The notes under the pieces were generated by a model that saw nothing but the letters and a program-made list of their open reading frames with translations, had not been told where the DNA came from and made no database searches. Shown in pieces: positions 23,962-33,590 of a stretch of DNA of 64,000 nt. Origin of the DNA: Sedimentitalea sp041224545 (lineage in GTDB: Bacteria; Pseudomonadota; Alphaproteobacteria; Rhodobacterales; Rhodobacteraceae); the NCBI RefSeq assembly GCF_041224545.1, contig NZ_JBGFGP010000167.1, positions 1-64,000 of the forward strand, written 5' to 3'. The translations under genes and the position numbers were made by a program. Positions within the stretch are counted from its first letter, which is position 1; the number at the start of each line of letters is the position of its first letter.

Positions 23962-26406
23962 ATGGCGGAGTTTCCGACGCAGGCCCGCGTGGTCATCATC
24001 GGCGGTGGCGCGGTTGGTGCATCATCGCTCTATCACCTTGCCAGGGCGGGTTGGACCGACTGCGTCCTGCTGGAAAAGAACGAGTTGACGGCGGGATCGA
24101 CCTGGCACGCCGCGGGCAATGTGCCCACCTTTTCCACAAGCTGGTCGATCATGAATATGCAGCGCTATTCGACCGAGCTTTATCGAGGACTGGCCGAAGA
24201 GGTCGACTATCCGATGAATTACCATGTCACCGGCTCGATCCGGCTGGGACACAGCCGGGAACGGGTGCAGGAATTCGAGCGGGCAAAGGGCATGGGCCGC
24301 TATCAGGGCATGGATATCGAGATGATGTCGCCGAAAGAGGCGCAGGACATCTATCCGTTTCTCGAACTGCATGACCTTCAGGGTGTGCTCTATGATCCCA
24401 ACGATGGCGACATCGATCCCAGCCAGTTGACACAGGCTCTGGCCAAGGGCGCGCGCGATATGGGCGCGCGGATCGAACGGTTCTGCCCGGCCACCGGTGT
24501 CAGCCGCGAAAACGGAGAATGGATCGTACACACCCACAAGGGCGACATCCGGTGCGAATACGTGGTCAACGCCGCCGGATATTACGCCCAGCAGGTCGGC
24601 GAATGGTTCAAACCCTATGGCGGGCGCACCGTTCCGATGATGGTGATGAGCCATCAATACATGCTGACCGACGAGATACCCGAGATCGAAGCGTTCACAC
24701 GGGATCATGGCAAGCTGCCCTTGCTGCGAGATGTCGACAGCTCTTATTACCTGCGACAGGAAAAAACCGGTCTGAACCTTGGTCCGTACGAGCGCAACTG
24801 CAAGGCGCACTGGATCACCCCGGACGATCCGTTTCCCGAGGATTTCAGCTTTCAGCTCTATCCGGACGATCTGGAGCGTCTGGAATGGTATATCGAAGAC
24901 GCCATGGCGCGGGTGCCGCTGCTGGGGCGGGTGGGTGTGAACAAGGTCATCAACGGCCCGATCCCCTATGCGCCGGACGGCTTGCCTCTGATCGGGCCGA
25001 TGCCGGGCGTGCCCAATGCGTTCGAAGCCTGCGTCTTTACCTTTGGCATTGCCCAATCGGGCGGGGCGGGCAAGGTGCTGGCCGAATGGATCACCGAGGG
25101 TCAGACCGAATGGGATATGTGGGCGGTCGATCCGCGCCGCTATACCGACTATACCGACAGCGATTATTGCATCGCCAAGGGCATGGAGACCTATGGCCAC
25201 GAATACGCGATGCATTTCCCGTGGCATTCATGGCCCGCTGGCCGTGACAGGAAACTGTCGCCCGTACATGACAAGGTCAGGGAACTTGGCGGGGTGATGG
25301 GCGCCTATAATGGTTGGGAGCGCGCCAACTGGTTTGCAAAGCCGGGCGATGACACCAGCGAAGAGACAACCCAGACATGGAATCGCGCGGGACCGTGGGA
25401 GGCGCGCATCCGCGAGGAATGCGAGGCCGTTCGGGATCACGTGGGGGTGCTGGACCTGCCCGGTTTCTCGCGCTTCAATCTGGGTGGCGTGGGCGCGGCA
25501 GAGTGGTTGCGCACACGTATCGCCGGCGGATTGCCCCGGCCGGGACGCATGAATCTGGCCTATTTCGCGGACGAGCGCGGCCGCGTCGTCACCGAGATGA
25601 GCGTCATGCGTCATTCCGAAGATTTCTTTACCCTGATCACCGCCGCCAGCGCGCAATGGCACGACTGGGACCTGCTGCAATCGACCTTGCCGAACGGTGT
25701 CGATCTGACCGATCAGACGCGCGACTATTCCGCGCTGATTGTGACCGGCCCCGACTCCCGCGCGCTCTTTGCAGCGCTGGCCCCTGACGCGGATCTGACC
25801 CTCCCCTGGCTCTCGCATCAGCCGGCAGAGGTGGCTGGTCAACCTGCCGCATTGGCACGGGTCAGTTTTGCGGGTGAGCTGGGTTGGGAAATTCATGCCG
25901 CGAACGAACACATCCCGGCGATTTATCAGGCGGTTCTGGACGCAGGCGCGCGGCCATTCGGGATGTTCGCACTGAACAGCCTGCGCATCGAAAAAGGCTA
26001 TCGCGCATGGAAGGGCGATTTGTCGACCGATTACTCGCTGCTCGAAGCCGGTCTTGAGCGTTTCGTGAAACTGGACAAGATCGAGGACTTTCCGGGGAAG
26101 GTGGCGTTGCAGGCCGAGAAACAGCGGGGCAGCGCCAAGCGGTTTGTCACTCTGCTGGTTGATGCAGGGGACGCGGATGCCCCCTATATGTCGACGCTTT
26201 GGCATGATGGTGAGGTCGTCGGTGAGACCACATCGGGCGCGTGGGGCTATCGCATTGGCGGATCGGTCGCACTTGGCATGTTGCGCAGCGACCTGGCCGT
26301 GCCCGGCACACGGATCGAGGTTGAAATCTATGGCGAACGCCGGCCCGCCACCGTGCAACCTGATCAGCCGTTGTGGGATCCCGGGAATGAAAGGTTGCGT
26401 GCATGA
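23962..26406 (+). CDS. FAD-dependent oxidoreductase with C-terminal GcvT domain, dimethylglycine-dehydrogenase-like
   Basis: The 814-residue protein has a DAO-type FAD domain (about 1-375) with the GxGxxG turn IIGGGAVGASSLYHL and the GSTWHAAG motif near residue 47, whose His carries covalent FAD in mitochondrial dimethylglycine dehydrogenase. A linker and an FAO_M-like region follow (about 380-430), then GcvT folate-binding domains (about 430-810), with FAGELGWEIHAANEH near 637. The family oxidises N-methyl groups to formaldehyde, captured as methylene-tetrahydrofolate. The stop overlaps the next gene (ATGA). Dimethylglycine or sarcosine are the likely substrates. Confidence 0.85.
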   Translation: MAEFPTQARVVIIGGGAVGASSLYHLARAGWTDCVLLEKNELTAGSTWHAAGNVPTFSTSWSIMNMQRYSTELYRGLAEEVDYPMNYHVTGSIRLGHSRERVQEFERAKGMGRYQGMDIEMMSPKEAQDIYPFLELHDLQGVLYDPNDGDIDPSQLTQALAKGARDMGARIERFCPATGVSRENGEWIVHTHKGDIRCEYVVNAAGYYAQQVGEWFKPYGGRTVPMMVMSHQYMLTDEIPEIEAFTRDHGKLPLLRDVDSSYYLRQEKTGLNLGPYERNCKAHWITPDDPFPEDFSFQLYPDDLERLEWYIEDAMARVPLLGRVGVNKVINGPIPYAPDGLPLIGPMPGVPNAFEACVFTFGIAQSGGAGKVLAEWITEGQTEWDMWAVDPRRYTDYTDSDYCIAKGMETYGHEYAMHFPWHSWPAGRDRKLSPVHDKVRELGGVMGAYNGWERANWFAKPGDDTSEETTQTWNRAGPWEARIREECEAVRDHVGVLDLPGFSRFNLGGVGAAEWLRTRIAGGLPRPGRMNLAYFADERGRVVTEMSVMRHSEDFFTLITAASAQWHDWDLLQSTLPNGVDLTDQTRDYSALIVTGPDSRALFAALAPDADLTLPWLSHQPAEVAGQPAALARVSFAGELGWEIHAANEHIPAIYQAVLDAGARPFGMFALNSLRIEKGYRAWKGDLSTDYSLLEAGLERFVKLDKIEDFPGKVALQAEKQRGSAKRFVTLLVDAGDADAPYMSTLWHDGEVVGETTSGAWGYRIGGSVALGMLRSDLAVPGTRIEVEIYGERRPATVQPDQPLWDPGNERLRA

Positions 26407-27299
26407 GCGAGATCACCCTTCTTGACGGTGCGATCGGGCAGGAACTGGTGCGGCGCAGCGGAGATCGCGCAACGCCACTCTGGTCCACGCGCGTGATGAT
26501 CGACAAGCCCGGGCTGGTCGAGGACGTGCACAGCATCTATTTCAGGGCAGGCGCGACCGTGGCCACCACCAACACCTATGCCGTGCATCGCAGCCGTCTC
26601 GCGCGGGTGGGATTGCAGGATCAGGTCCTGCCGCTGATCGATGTCGCTCTGACGCAGGCAACGAGGGCGCGGGACGCCCACGGACACGGTCGCATCGCGG
26701 GGTCGCTTGGGCCGCTGCTTGCGACCTACCGGCCGGATTTGCGACCCGATCCGGCCGAGGCCGAAGAGAAATTCGGCGCGTTGATCGGGGCGATGGAGGA
26801 CCGCGTCGACCTGTTTCTGATCGAAACCGTGTCATCGTTGCTCGAAGCCGAAGGCATCTTGCGCGCGACGGCGAAATCAACCCGGCCCGTATGGTTGTCG
26901 ATGACGGTCGACGATGATGACGGGACATGCCTGCGATCCGGCGAACCGCTTGCCGATATCGCGCCTTTGCTTGACCGTTTCGATCCGCAGGCGGTCCTGC
27001 TCAACTGCTCCCGCCCGGAAGCTTTCGCGCAGGGGATGCCGATACTGGCAGGCTTCGGTCGGCCGTTTGGTGGCTATGCAAACGGCTTCACGCGGATTTC
27101 CGAGGGGTTTCTCAGGGATGCGCCGACGGTGGACGCCCTTGAGCAACGGGTGGACCTCGGCCCCGAGGCCTATGCGGACCATGTGATGCGGTGGATCGGG
27201 CAGGGGGCCACGATTGTCGGCGGTTGCTGTGAAGTCGGGCCGGATCACGTCGCGGAACTGTCCCGTCGGCTGCGCGCGGACGGGCACACCATCATCTGA
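26403..27299 (+). CDS. Homocysteine S-methyltransferase family protein
   Basis: The 298-residue protein begins with LLDGAIGQELVRR and has the family's zinc-site cysteines: NCSRPE near residue 200 and GGCCEVGPDH near 275. These proteins (PF02574) transfer a methyl group to homocysteine to make methionine, from donors such as betaine or S-methylmethionine. Lying between two N-methyl dehydrogenases, and overlapping the first, betaine is the most likely donor, making this a BHMT-like enzyme (inference). Confidence 0.85.
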   Translation: MSEITLLDGAIGQELVRRSGDRATPLWSTRVMIDKPGLVEDVHSIYFRAGATVATTNTYAVHRSRLARVGLQDQVLPLIDVALTQATRARDAHGHGRIAGSLGPLLATYRPDLRPDPAEAEEKFGALIGAMEDRVDLFLIETVSSLLEAEGILRATAKSTRPVWLSMTVDDDDGTCLRSGEPLADIAPLLDRFDPQAVLLNCSRPEAFAQGMPILAGFGRPFGGYANGFTRISEGFLRDAPTVDALEQRVDLGPEAYADHVMRWIGQGATIVGGCCEVGPDHVAELSRRLRADGHTII

Positions 27300-27345
27300 G
27301 CCGGAACCGACCGGGGCGCATCTTACCTAATTGGGGAAACCATCA

Positions 27346-29784
27346 ATGACCAAACTTCCTGACGCGGCCCGCGTCGTTATCATCGGTGGCGGTGTCGTGG
27401 GCTGTTCCGTCGCCTACCATCTGGCGCGGCTTGGCTGGACCGATATCGTGCTGCTCGAACGCAAGCAACTGACCAGCGGCACAACCTGGCACGCGGCCGG
27501 ATTGATCGCGCAATTGCGGGCCACGGCGAACATGACGCGATTGGCCAAGTACAGCCAGGAGCTATATGGAAAGCTCGAGGCTGAGACCGGCGTGGCAACA
27601 GGCTTCAAGCGCGTCGGGTCCATCACCGTTGCCTTGACCGACGAGCGGCGCGAGGAACTGTTCCGCTCGGCGGCGATGGCGCGCGCCTTTGGCGTCGATA
27701 TCGAAGAGATAACCCCGTCGGAGGTCGGTGAACGCTATCCGCATCTGAATCTGGATGGCGTGGTGGCAGGGGTCTACCTTGACAAGGACGGTCAGGGCGA
27801 TCCGGCCAATATCGCGCTCGCGCTGGCCAAGGGCGCGCGCCAGCGCGGAGCGGTTATTGCCGAACATACGCGGGTCACGGGGGTGCGGCGTGACGGGCGG
27901 CGGATCACCGGGGTCGATTATGAAAACGCGTCCGGCGGCGGGCATATCGCCTGTGACCATGTGGTGAACTGTGCCGGCATGTGGGGTCATCAGGTGGGCC
28001 GGATGCTGGGCACCAACGTCCCGCTGCAAGCGTGCGAGCATTTCTATATCGTGTCAGAACCGGTGGACGGGCTGACGCAATTGCCGGTTCTGCGGGTGCC
28101 GGATGAATGCGCCTATTACAAGGAAGACGCGGGCAAGATGATGCTGGGCGCGTTTGAACCGGTATCCAAACCATGGGGGCCGATCCCCGAGAATTTCGAA
28201 TTTGACCAGTTGCCCGAGGATTTCGATCACTTTGAACCCATTCTGGAGATGGCGGTGAACCGGCTGCCGCTGCTGGGCAATGCAGGGATCCACACCTTCT
28301 TCAACGGTCCGGAGAGCTTTACTCCGGATGACGCCTATCATCTGGGGCGGGCCCCCGAGATGGAGAATGTCTGGGTCGCCGCGGGGTTCAACTCGGTCGG
28401 GATCCAGTCCGCGGGTGGCGCGGGCATGGCACTGGCGCAGTGGATGGAGGACGGAGAGAAACCGTTCGACCTTGGCGATGTGGACATTTCGCGGATGCAA
28501 CCGTTTCAGGGCAACACGCGTTACCTGACCGAGCGCGCAACGGAAACGCTGGGCCTGCTCTATGCCGATCACTTCCCCTATCGGCAAAAGGCCACCGCGC
28601 GCGGGGTTCGGCGCTCGCCGTTTCATGCGCATCTCGCCGGGCGTGGCGCGGTGTTCGGCGAACTGGCGGGTTGGGAGAGGGCGAACTGGTTCGCGCGCGA
28701 CGATCAGCCGGCGGAGTACCAGTATACGTGGAAACGACAGAACTTCTTTGAGAATGTCGCTGCCGAGGTCAACGCCGTGCGGATCAATGTCGGCATGTAT
28801 GATATGTCGTCCTTTGGCAAGCTGCGCGTCGAGGGGCGGGATGCCGAGGCGTTCCTGAACCATGTCTGCGGGGCGGATATGTCGGTGCCGGTGGGGCGCA
28901 TCGTCTATACCCAATTCCTGAACGTGCGGGGCGGGATTGAGGCGGATGTGACCGTGACCCGCCTGTCGGAAACCGCCTATCTCGTGGTGACACCCGCCGC
29001 GACCCGGCTGGCGGATGAAACCTGGATGCGGCGGCATGTGGGTGACAGGGCGGTGGTGATCACCGATGTCACGGCGGCAGAGGGCGTGCTGGCGGTGATG
29101 GGACCAAACGCACGCAAGCTGCTGCAGGCGGTGTCGCCCAGCGACATGAGCAACGAGTCGCACCCCTTTGGCACCGCGCGCGAGATCGAACTGGGCCTGG
29201 GGCTGGCGCGGGCGCACCGGGTGTCTTACGTGGGCGAGCTGGGCTGGGAGATTTATGTCGGTGCCGACATGGCGGCCCATGCCTTTGAAACGCTTTCCCG
29301 CGCGGGCGAGTCTTTCGGGCTGACCCTGTGCGGGATGCACATGATGGATTGTGCGCGGATCGAAAAGGGTTTCCGTCATTTCGGTCATGACATCACCTGC
29401 GAGGATCATGTGCTCGAAGCGGGGCTGGGCTTTGCGGTCAAGACCGCCAAGCCCGGTTTCGTGGGGCGCGACGCCGTGCTGGCCAGGAAAGAGGAGGGGC
29501 TGGGCCGCAGGATGCTGCAATTCAAGCTGCGCGACGGCGAGCCGCTGCTCTATCACAACGAGCCGGTCCTGCGCGATGGCGAGATCGTCGGCTACCTGTC
29601 TTCGGGGGCCTACGGTCATCACCTGGGGGCGGCGATGGGCCTGGGGTATGTGCCGTGCCGGGGGGAAACCGCAGCGGATGTGCTGGCCTCGCGCTACGAG
29701 ATCGACGTGGCCGGCGTGCGGGTCGCGGCGGAGGCGTCTCTGAAGCCGATGTACGACCCCGGATCGAAGCGGGTGCGGATGTAA
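27346..29784 (+). CDS. FAD-dependent oxidoreductase with GcvT domain, dimethylglycine/sarcosine-dehydrogenase-like
   Basis: The ATG at 27346 follows GGGGAAA; the protein has 812 residues. It has the same order as its neighbour at 23962: FAD domain with IIGGGVVGCSVAYHLARLGW and a GTTWHAAGL motif near residue 47, an FAO_M-like middle region, and C-terminal GcvT domains with YVGELGWEIYVGAD near 624. It is clearly a divergent paralogue, so the two probably act on different methylated glycines. A hairpin at 29804 ends the cluster. Confidence 0.87.
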   Translation: MTKLPDAARVVIIGGGVVGCSVAYHLARLGWTDIVLLERKQLTSGTTWHAAGLIAQLRATANMTRLAKYSQELYGKLEAETGVATGFKRVGSITVALTDERREELFRSAAMARAFGVDIEEITPSEVGERYPHLNLDGVVAGVYLDKDGQGDPANIALALAKGARQRGAVIAEHTRVTGVRRDGRRITGVDYENASGGGHIACDHVVNCAGMWGHQVGRMLGTNVPLQACEHFYIVSEPVDGLTQLPVLRVPDECAYYKEDAGKMMLGAFEPVSKPWGPIPENFEFDQLPEDFDHFEPILEMAVNRLPLLGNAGIHTFFNGPESFTPDDAYHLGRAPEMENVWVAAGFNSVGIQSAGGAGMALAQWMEDGEKPFDLGDVDISRMQPFQGNTRYLTERATETLGLLYADHFPYRQKATARGVRRSPFHAHLAGRGAVFGELAGWERANWFARDDQPAEYQYTWKRQNFFENVAAEVNAVRINVGMYDMSSFGKLRVEGRDAEAFLNHVCGADMSVPVGRIVYTQFLNVRGGIEADVTVTRLSETAYLVVTPAATRLADETWMRRHVGDRAVVITDVTAAEGVLAVMGPNARKLLQAVSPSDMSNESHPFGTAREIELGLGLARAHRVSYVGELGWEIYVGADMAAHAFETLSRAGESFGLTLCGMHMMDCARIEKGFRHFGHDITCEDHVLEAGLGFAVKTAKPGFVGRDAVLARKEEGLGRRMLQFKLRDGEPLLYHNEPVLRDGEIVGYLSSGAYGHHLGAAMGLGYVPCRGETAADVLASRYEIDVAGVRVAAEASLKPMYDPGSKRVRM

Positions 29785-29803
29785 CTCGTTCGAGTCTTTC
29801 ATG

Positions 29804-29864
29804 GTCCGGCGTTCAGGGAACGCCGGACGGCCTCCGGCGGGGATATTTTCAGCAGGAAAAAAAG
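29804..29864 (+). terminator. Terminator hairpin and Rhodobacteraceae-type intergenic motif
   Basis: GTCCGGCGTTC (29804-29814) and GAACGCCGGAC (29818-29828) form a perfect 11-bp stem with an AGG loop, 20 bases after the demethylase stop. It runs directly into a GGCCTCCGGCGGGGATATTT segment followed by an A-rich tail to 29864. From memory, variants of this second segment recur between genes in many Roseobacter genomes. It should end the cluster's transcript; it also sits at the 3' end of the opposing gene. Confidence 0.6.
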
Positions 29865-29867
29865 ATA

Positions 29868-30278
29868 TCAGGACAAGGCCTTGCGGAATTCGAGAAAACG
29901 CGGGTCGGTGCCGACGCGTGCGTTCATCGCCTCGCGCAGGGCGCTGACGCTTTTGAGCGGGCGCATGGCGACCTCGAAGACCTGGATCAGACCGTCATCG
30001 TTCAGGGTGATCAGATCCACGCCAACCGCGTCGAGATCGCCGATCCTGCATTGAAATTCGAGGGCCCAGTCAACGCCTGACCCCATGATGCGCCGATAGT
30101 GAAAATCTCTGAACACCTGACCCACATGGCCGAGCACGGCAGCGACCGGCGCGCGTCCGGTCCAGGTGGCGTAGTATGTCGGCGGCATGAACCGGATGTC
30201 TTCGGCGAGCAGCTCGGCGATCAGGGTATCGTCGCCCTTGGCAACGACCTCCTGTATGCGAGTGATGGTCGGGTGCAT
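29868..30278 (-). CDS. SnoaL/NTF2-like fold protein
   Basis: The start chosen is ATG 30278 (136 residues), matching the domain; longer in-frame upstream extensions would run over the neighbour. Features typical of the NTF2-like fold are the N-terminal helix with VVAKGDDTLIAELLAEDIRF, the WTGRAPVAAVLGHVGQVF helix and alternating C-terminal strands. The fold serves enzymes and binding proteins of many kinds; no catalytic residues were identified, so function is unknown. Confidence 0.7.
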   Translation of the reverse strand: MHPTITRIQEVVAKGDDTLIAELLAEDIRFMPPTYYATWTGRAPVAAVLGHVGQVFRDFHYRRIMGSGVDWALEFQCRIGDLDAVGVDLITLNDDGLIQVFEVAMRPLKSVSALREAMNARVGTDPRFLEFRKALS

Positions 30279-30387
30279 GGTCTTGCTCCTTGGTCGTGGA
30301 TACGCAACCGTCGCCGATGGCCGGGCATCCCGCAAGCCGGACGTTACGGGAGCTTGTCCTCGTCGCCGCTGGGGGATAGGCAGGCGC

Positions 30388-31041
30388 ATGGCCGTTTCCA
30401 GCGCATACACCCCGCCCGACACGCCCCTTGAGGTGTTACATGACGACGCGCAGCTTCTGGTGGTGAACAAGCCCGCGGGCCTGCTCAGCGTGCCGGGAAA
30501 GGGCGCGCATCTTGCCGATTGCCTGTTGTCGCGCCTGCAGGCCGTCTTTCCCGAAACGCTGTTGGTGCATCGGCTGGATCGCGACACGTCCGGCGTCATG
30601 GTCTTTGCGTTGACCCCGCATGCACAGCGCCATCTGGGACTGCAATTCGAGAAGCGGCAGACGCGCAAGACCTATGTCGCGCGGCTTGACGGCAAGCTGG
30701 AACCGAAAACAGGGACGGTCGATCTGCCCCTGGTCGTCGATTGGGAAAACCGGCCGCGACAGAAGGTATGTCATGACACCGGCCGGCACGCGGAAACCGG
30801 TTGGCGGGTGTTGCGCCATGACGGCGCGACGACCCGGGTGCGGCTGATGCCCAAGACCGGGCGCAGTCACCAGCTGCGGGTGCATATGCTGTCGCTCGGG
30901 CATCCCATACTGGGCGATCCGTTATATGCTGCGGGGGCAGCGGCGGCGCATCCGCGCATGTACCTGCATTCCGAGGAGTTGCGGCTCAAACATCCGGATG
31001 GCGGCGCGTCGATGAAATTTCGCGCGCGGCCGGATTTCTGA
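30388..31041 (+). CDS. RluA-family pseudouridine synthase
   Basis: Start chosen at ATG 30388 (217 residues). The catalytic motif HRLDRDTSGVMVFA lies near residue 59, with the essential Asp in RLD. Other family motifs are NKPAGLLSVPGKG near 27 and GRSHQLRVHMLSLGHPILGD near 157. It has no S4 domain and resembles the RluA subgroup, which modifies 23S rRNA and some tRNAs; the exact uridine cannot be assigned. Convergent with the fucosyltransferase, 5 bases apart. Confidence 0.9.
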   Translation: MAVSSAYTPPDTPLEVLHDDAQLLVVNKPAGLLSVPGKGAHLADCLLSRLQAVFPETLLVHRLDRDTSGVMVFALTPHAQRHLGLQFEKRQTRKTYVARLDGKLEPKTGTVDLPLVVDWENRPRQKVCHDTGRHAETGWRVLRHDGATTRVRLMPKTGRSHQLRVHMLSLGHPILGDPLYAAGAAAAHPRMYLHSEELRLKHPDGGASMKFRARPDF

Positions 31042-31046
31042 GACGG

Positions 31047-31886
31047 TCAGGCGGCGATCTTCATCCAGCGATCCGGCAGGATGTCGGGGTTGACCAGCCT
31101 GGGATCCCCGAACCAGCGGGCGGGTCCCGCCACCCGTTTGTCGGGGTTGGCGTTCAGCCAGGCGCCCCACCACGAGAAGGATGAGTTGCCGATGATGTTG
31201 TGATCGCACAGGCTCATCAGGCGCATGTCTTCGAAATCGGTTTCGGCACCGTTGATATCGACCACCACCCGGGCACAGGGCAGCGGCAGGTTGTCGCGCA
31301 CCCAGTCCGGGTCATCCGAGAAAACGAACACCGTGGGGGTTTTGGTCAGCCCTTGGATGATGCGGGCGAGCGCGGCATCGTAATAGGCCTGATCGCACAG
31401 GGTGTGTGCGCCGAGGGCGAGATAATCGCCACGCCGGACGTGCAATGCGATCGCCAGCCCGTCCTTGATCCGGGCGGCCATATCGGCGTTCGCTGATGTG
31501 GTGAAGGCGGGAAAGGTGAAATCGCGGCGAATATCCGCCGCGGCATGGGTGAAATAGCGCTCGCTCTGCCAATAGCCGTGCAGATAGCTGCCATCGGTGA
31601 ACCGTTCGAATTCCGGGTTGTAGCCCAGACCCTTTTCACGACGGAACCGTGAACTGGTCAGGCGCCAGGCGGCATAGCGCAACGGGGCTTCGGATTTGAG
31701 CGGCGGCAGCGCGTCGGGGTCGTCCAGCGGCAGGTCGAAGACGCGCGTCAGAACCCCTTCGCCCCGTGACAATGCCAGACGTGTGTCCAGCGCGACGCTG
31801 GTGCCAAGCCGTGCAGACAGCCCGCGTGCGGCCGCGTATTGAAACATCTGGTTGCCAAGACGGCCGTGCAGGCGGGTGGTGATCAT
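31047..31886 (-). CDS. Alpha-1,2-fucosyltransferase (GT11 family)
   Basis: The 279-residue protein has the GT11 signatures: GRLGNQMFQYAAARGLSARL at the N-terminus, HVRRGDYLALG near residue 148 (GDP-fucose binding) and NSSFSWWGAWLNANPDK near 234. It should add L-fucose in alpha-1,2 linkage to a galactose-type acceptor of a surface glycan. It stands alone among housekeeping genes, away from a sugar-nucleotide operon. Confidence 0.88.
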   Translation of the reverse strand: MITTRLHGRLGNQMFQYAAARGLSARLGTSVALDTRLALSRGEGVLTRVFDLPLDDPDALPPLKSEAPLRYAAWRLTSSRFRREKGLGYNPEFERFTDGSYLHGYWQSERYFTHAAADIRRDFTFPAFTTSANADMAARIKDGLAIALHVRRGDYLALGAHTLCDQAYYDAALARIIQGLTKTPTVFVFSDDPDWVRDNLPLPCARVVVDINGAETDFEDMRLMSLCDHNIIGNSSFSWWGAWLNANPDKRVAGPARWFGDPRLVNPDILPDRWMKIAA

Positions 31887-31984
31887 CGGTCCTGCCTCGG
31901 GAAGGGATATTGCCGGCGCCGGCGGATTGCACGGATGGCGCCGCCGTCTGCCGGCCCCGGAACGGGGGCCGGCAGATAGGTACC

Positions 31985-33424
31985 TTATGCGGGTGTCCAG
32001 CCGCTGACGGCTTTGACCTCGAGGAAATCCTCGATGCCATAGATACCGCCCTCGCGGCCATTGCCCGATTGCTTCATGCCGCCAAAGGGCGAGCCGGCGG
32101 CGCGCGAGGTGCCGTTCATCTCGACCATGCCGGCGCGCAGGACGCGGGCCAGGCGATTGGCGCGGGCGCTGTCCTGGGTCTGCACGTAATCGGTCAGACC
32201 ATAGGGCGTGTCGTTGGCGATCTCGATGGCCTCTTCCTCGGTGTCGAAGGGGATGATGGACAGAACCGGCCCAAAGATTTCCTCGCGCGCGATGGTCATC
32301 TGGTTCGTCACGTCGGCAAAGACCGTCGGCTTGACATAGTAGCCCTTGTTGAACCCTTCGGGCCGTCCGGTGCCTCCCGCGACAAGACGAGCGCCTTCGT
32401 CAATGCCCTTCTGGATCAAGTCCTGGATCTTGTTCCACTGGGTCTCGTTCACAACAGGGCCGATATGGCGGCCTTCCTCGTGGGCGTTTCCGACGCTGAC
32501 CTTTTGCGCGACGGCAGTGGCGGTTTCGACGGCCTGATCGTAGATCTCACGCTGAACCAGCATCCGGCTGGGGGCGTTGCAGGACTGACCAGTGTTGTTC
32601 ATCATGTGCAACACGCCACGCTTCACGGCCTGGTCGTCGGCATCGGCAAAGATCACGTTGGCGCCCTTGCCGCCAAGTTCCAGATGCACCTTCTTGAGCG
32701 TGTCCGCGGCGGATTTGGAAATCGCCGTGCCCGCGCGGGTCGAACCGGTAAAGCTTACCATGTCGACGTCGGGATGCGACGACAACTGGCTGCCGACGCC
32801 GGCGCCGTCCCCGTTGACGAGATTGAATACGCCGGCGGGGAAACCTGCCTCATCCATCATCTCGGCAAAGATCATCGCGTTGAGCGGGCTCTGCTCGGAA
32901 GGTTTCAGGACCATCGTGCATCCCGCCACCGCTGCGGCGCCGACCTTGAGCGTGATCTGGTTCATCGGCCAGTTCCACGGCGTGATCAGCGCAGCAACGC
33001 CGACCGCTTCGTGAATGATGCGGTCATTGGGCGCGTGGTCGCCGAGCGGACGGTCAAACTCAAAGTCCTTGGCTGCACTCACGAAATTCTTCAGGTGCCA
33101 GATGCCGGCGCCGACCTGCTGGCTGCGCGCCATGTCGATGGGCGCGCCCATCTCGGTGCTCATGGCCTTGGCGAGGTCTTCGGCGCGGTTCTGATAGATA
33201 TCGACCAGCTTTTCCACCAGCGCAATGCGGTCAGCGGCCGGCGTGGCCATCCAGCCCGGCAATGCGGCCTTGGCGGCGGCCACCGCGGCATCGGTATCGG
33301 CCTGATCGCCAAGTGAAATGACGGCGCAGGGCTCTTCGGTCGAGGGGTCGATGACCTCGAAATCGCGCGCGGCGGACGGCGCGACCCATTGCCCGTTGAT
33401 ATAGAACTCACGTTTCTCGATCAT
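31985..33424 (-). CDS. NAD(P)-dependent aldehyde dehydrogenase
   Basis: The 479-residue protein is a full-length ALDH. ITPWNWPMNQ near residue 145 and the LELGGKGANVIF segment near 245 (general-base Glu) lie in the expected order, and the catalytic Cys is in NNTGQSCNAPSRM near 278. The C-terminal FGGMKQSGNGREGG segment is also present. Substrate cannot be assigned; it is alone on its strand, 98 bases upstream of the fucosyltransferase. Confidence 0.92.
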   Translation of the reverse strand: MIEKREFYINGQWVAPSAARDFEVIDPSTEEPCAVISLGDQADTDAAVAAAKAALPGWMATPAADRIALVEKLVDIYQNRAEDLAKAMSTEMGAPIDMARSQQVGAGIWHLKNFVSAAKDFEFDRPLGDHAPNDRIIHEAVGVAALITPWNWPMNQITLKVGAAAVAGCTMVLKPSEQSPLNAMIFAEMMDEAGFPAGVFNLVNGDGAGVGSQLSSHPDVDMVSFTGSTRAGTAISKSAADTLKKVHLELGGKGANVIFADADDQAVKRGVLHMMNNTGQSCNAPSRMLVQREIYDQAVETATAVAQKVSVGNAHEEGRHIGPVVNETQWNKIQDLIQKGIDEGARLVAGGTGRPEGFNKGYYVKPTVFADVTNQMTIAREEIFGPVLSIIPFDTEEEAIEIANDTPYGLTDYVQTQDSARANRLARVLRAGMVEMNGTSRAAGSPFGGMKQSGNGREGGIYGIEDFLEVKAVSGWTPA

Positions 33425-33590
33425 GTTTCAGAACTCCCACTTCTGCATAACCCTGACCATAGGGTCATGGATTGGGCGCACTCTGTCACTGCTGTCGGTT
33501 GGGGGCAAGGGAGGGGATGCAAGACAGCGGCGAAGCCACTAGGTTAAGCGTGACGCGAGTCGCCACCAGAATTCACGAAAGGAAAGCGCC

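Noticed and set aside
28054..29802. 582-codon antisense frame opposite the second FAD/GcvT dehydrogenase
   Set aside because: It is opposite a clear, conserved gene and has the same shadow-type composition, without any domain or start signal.
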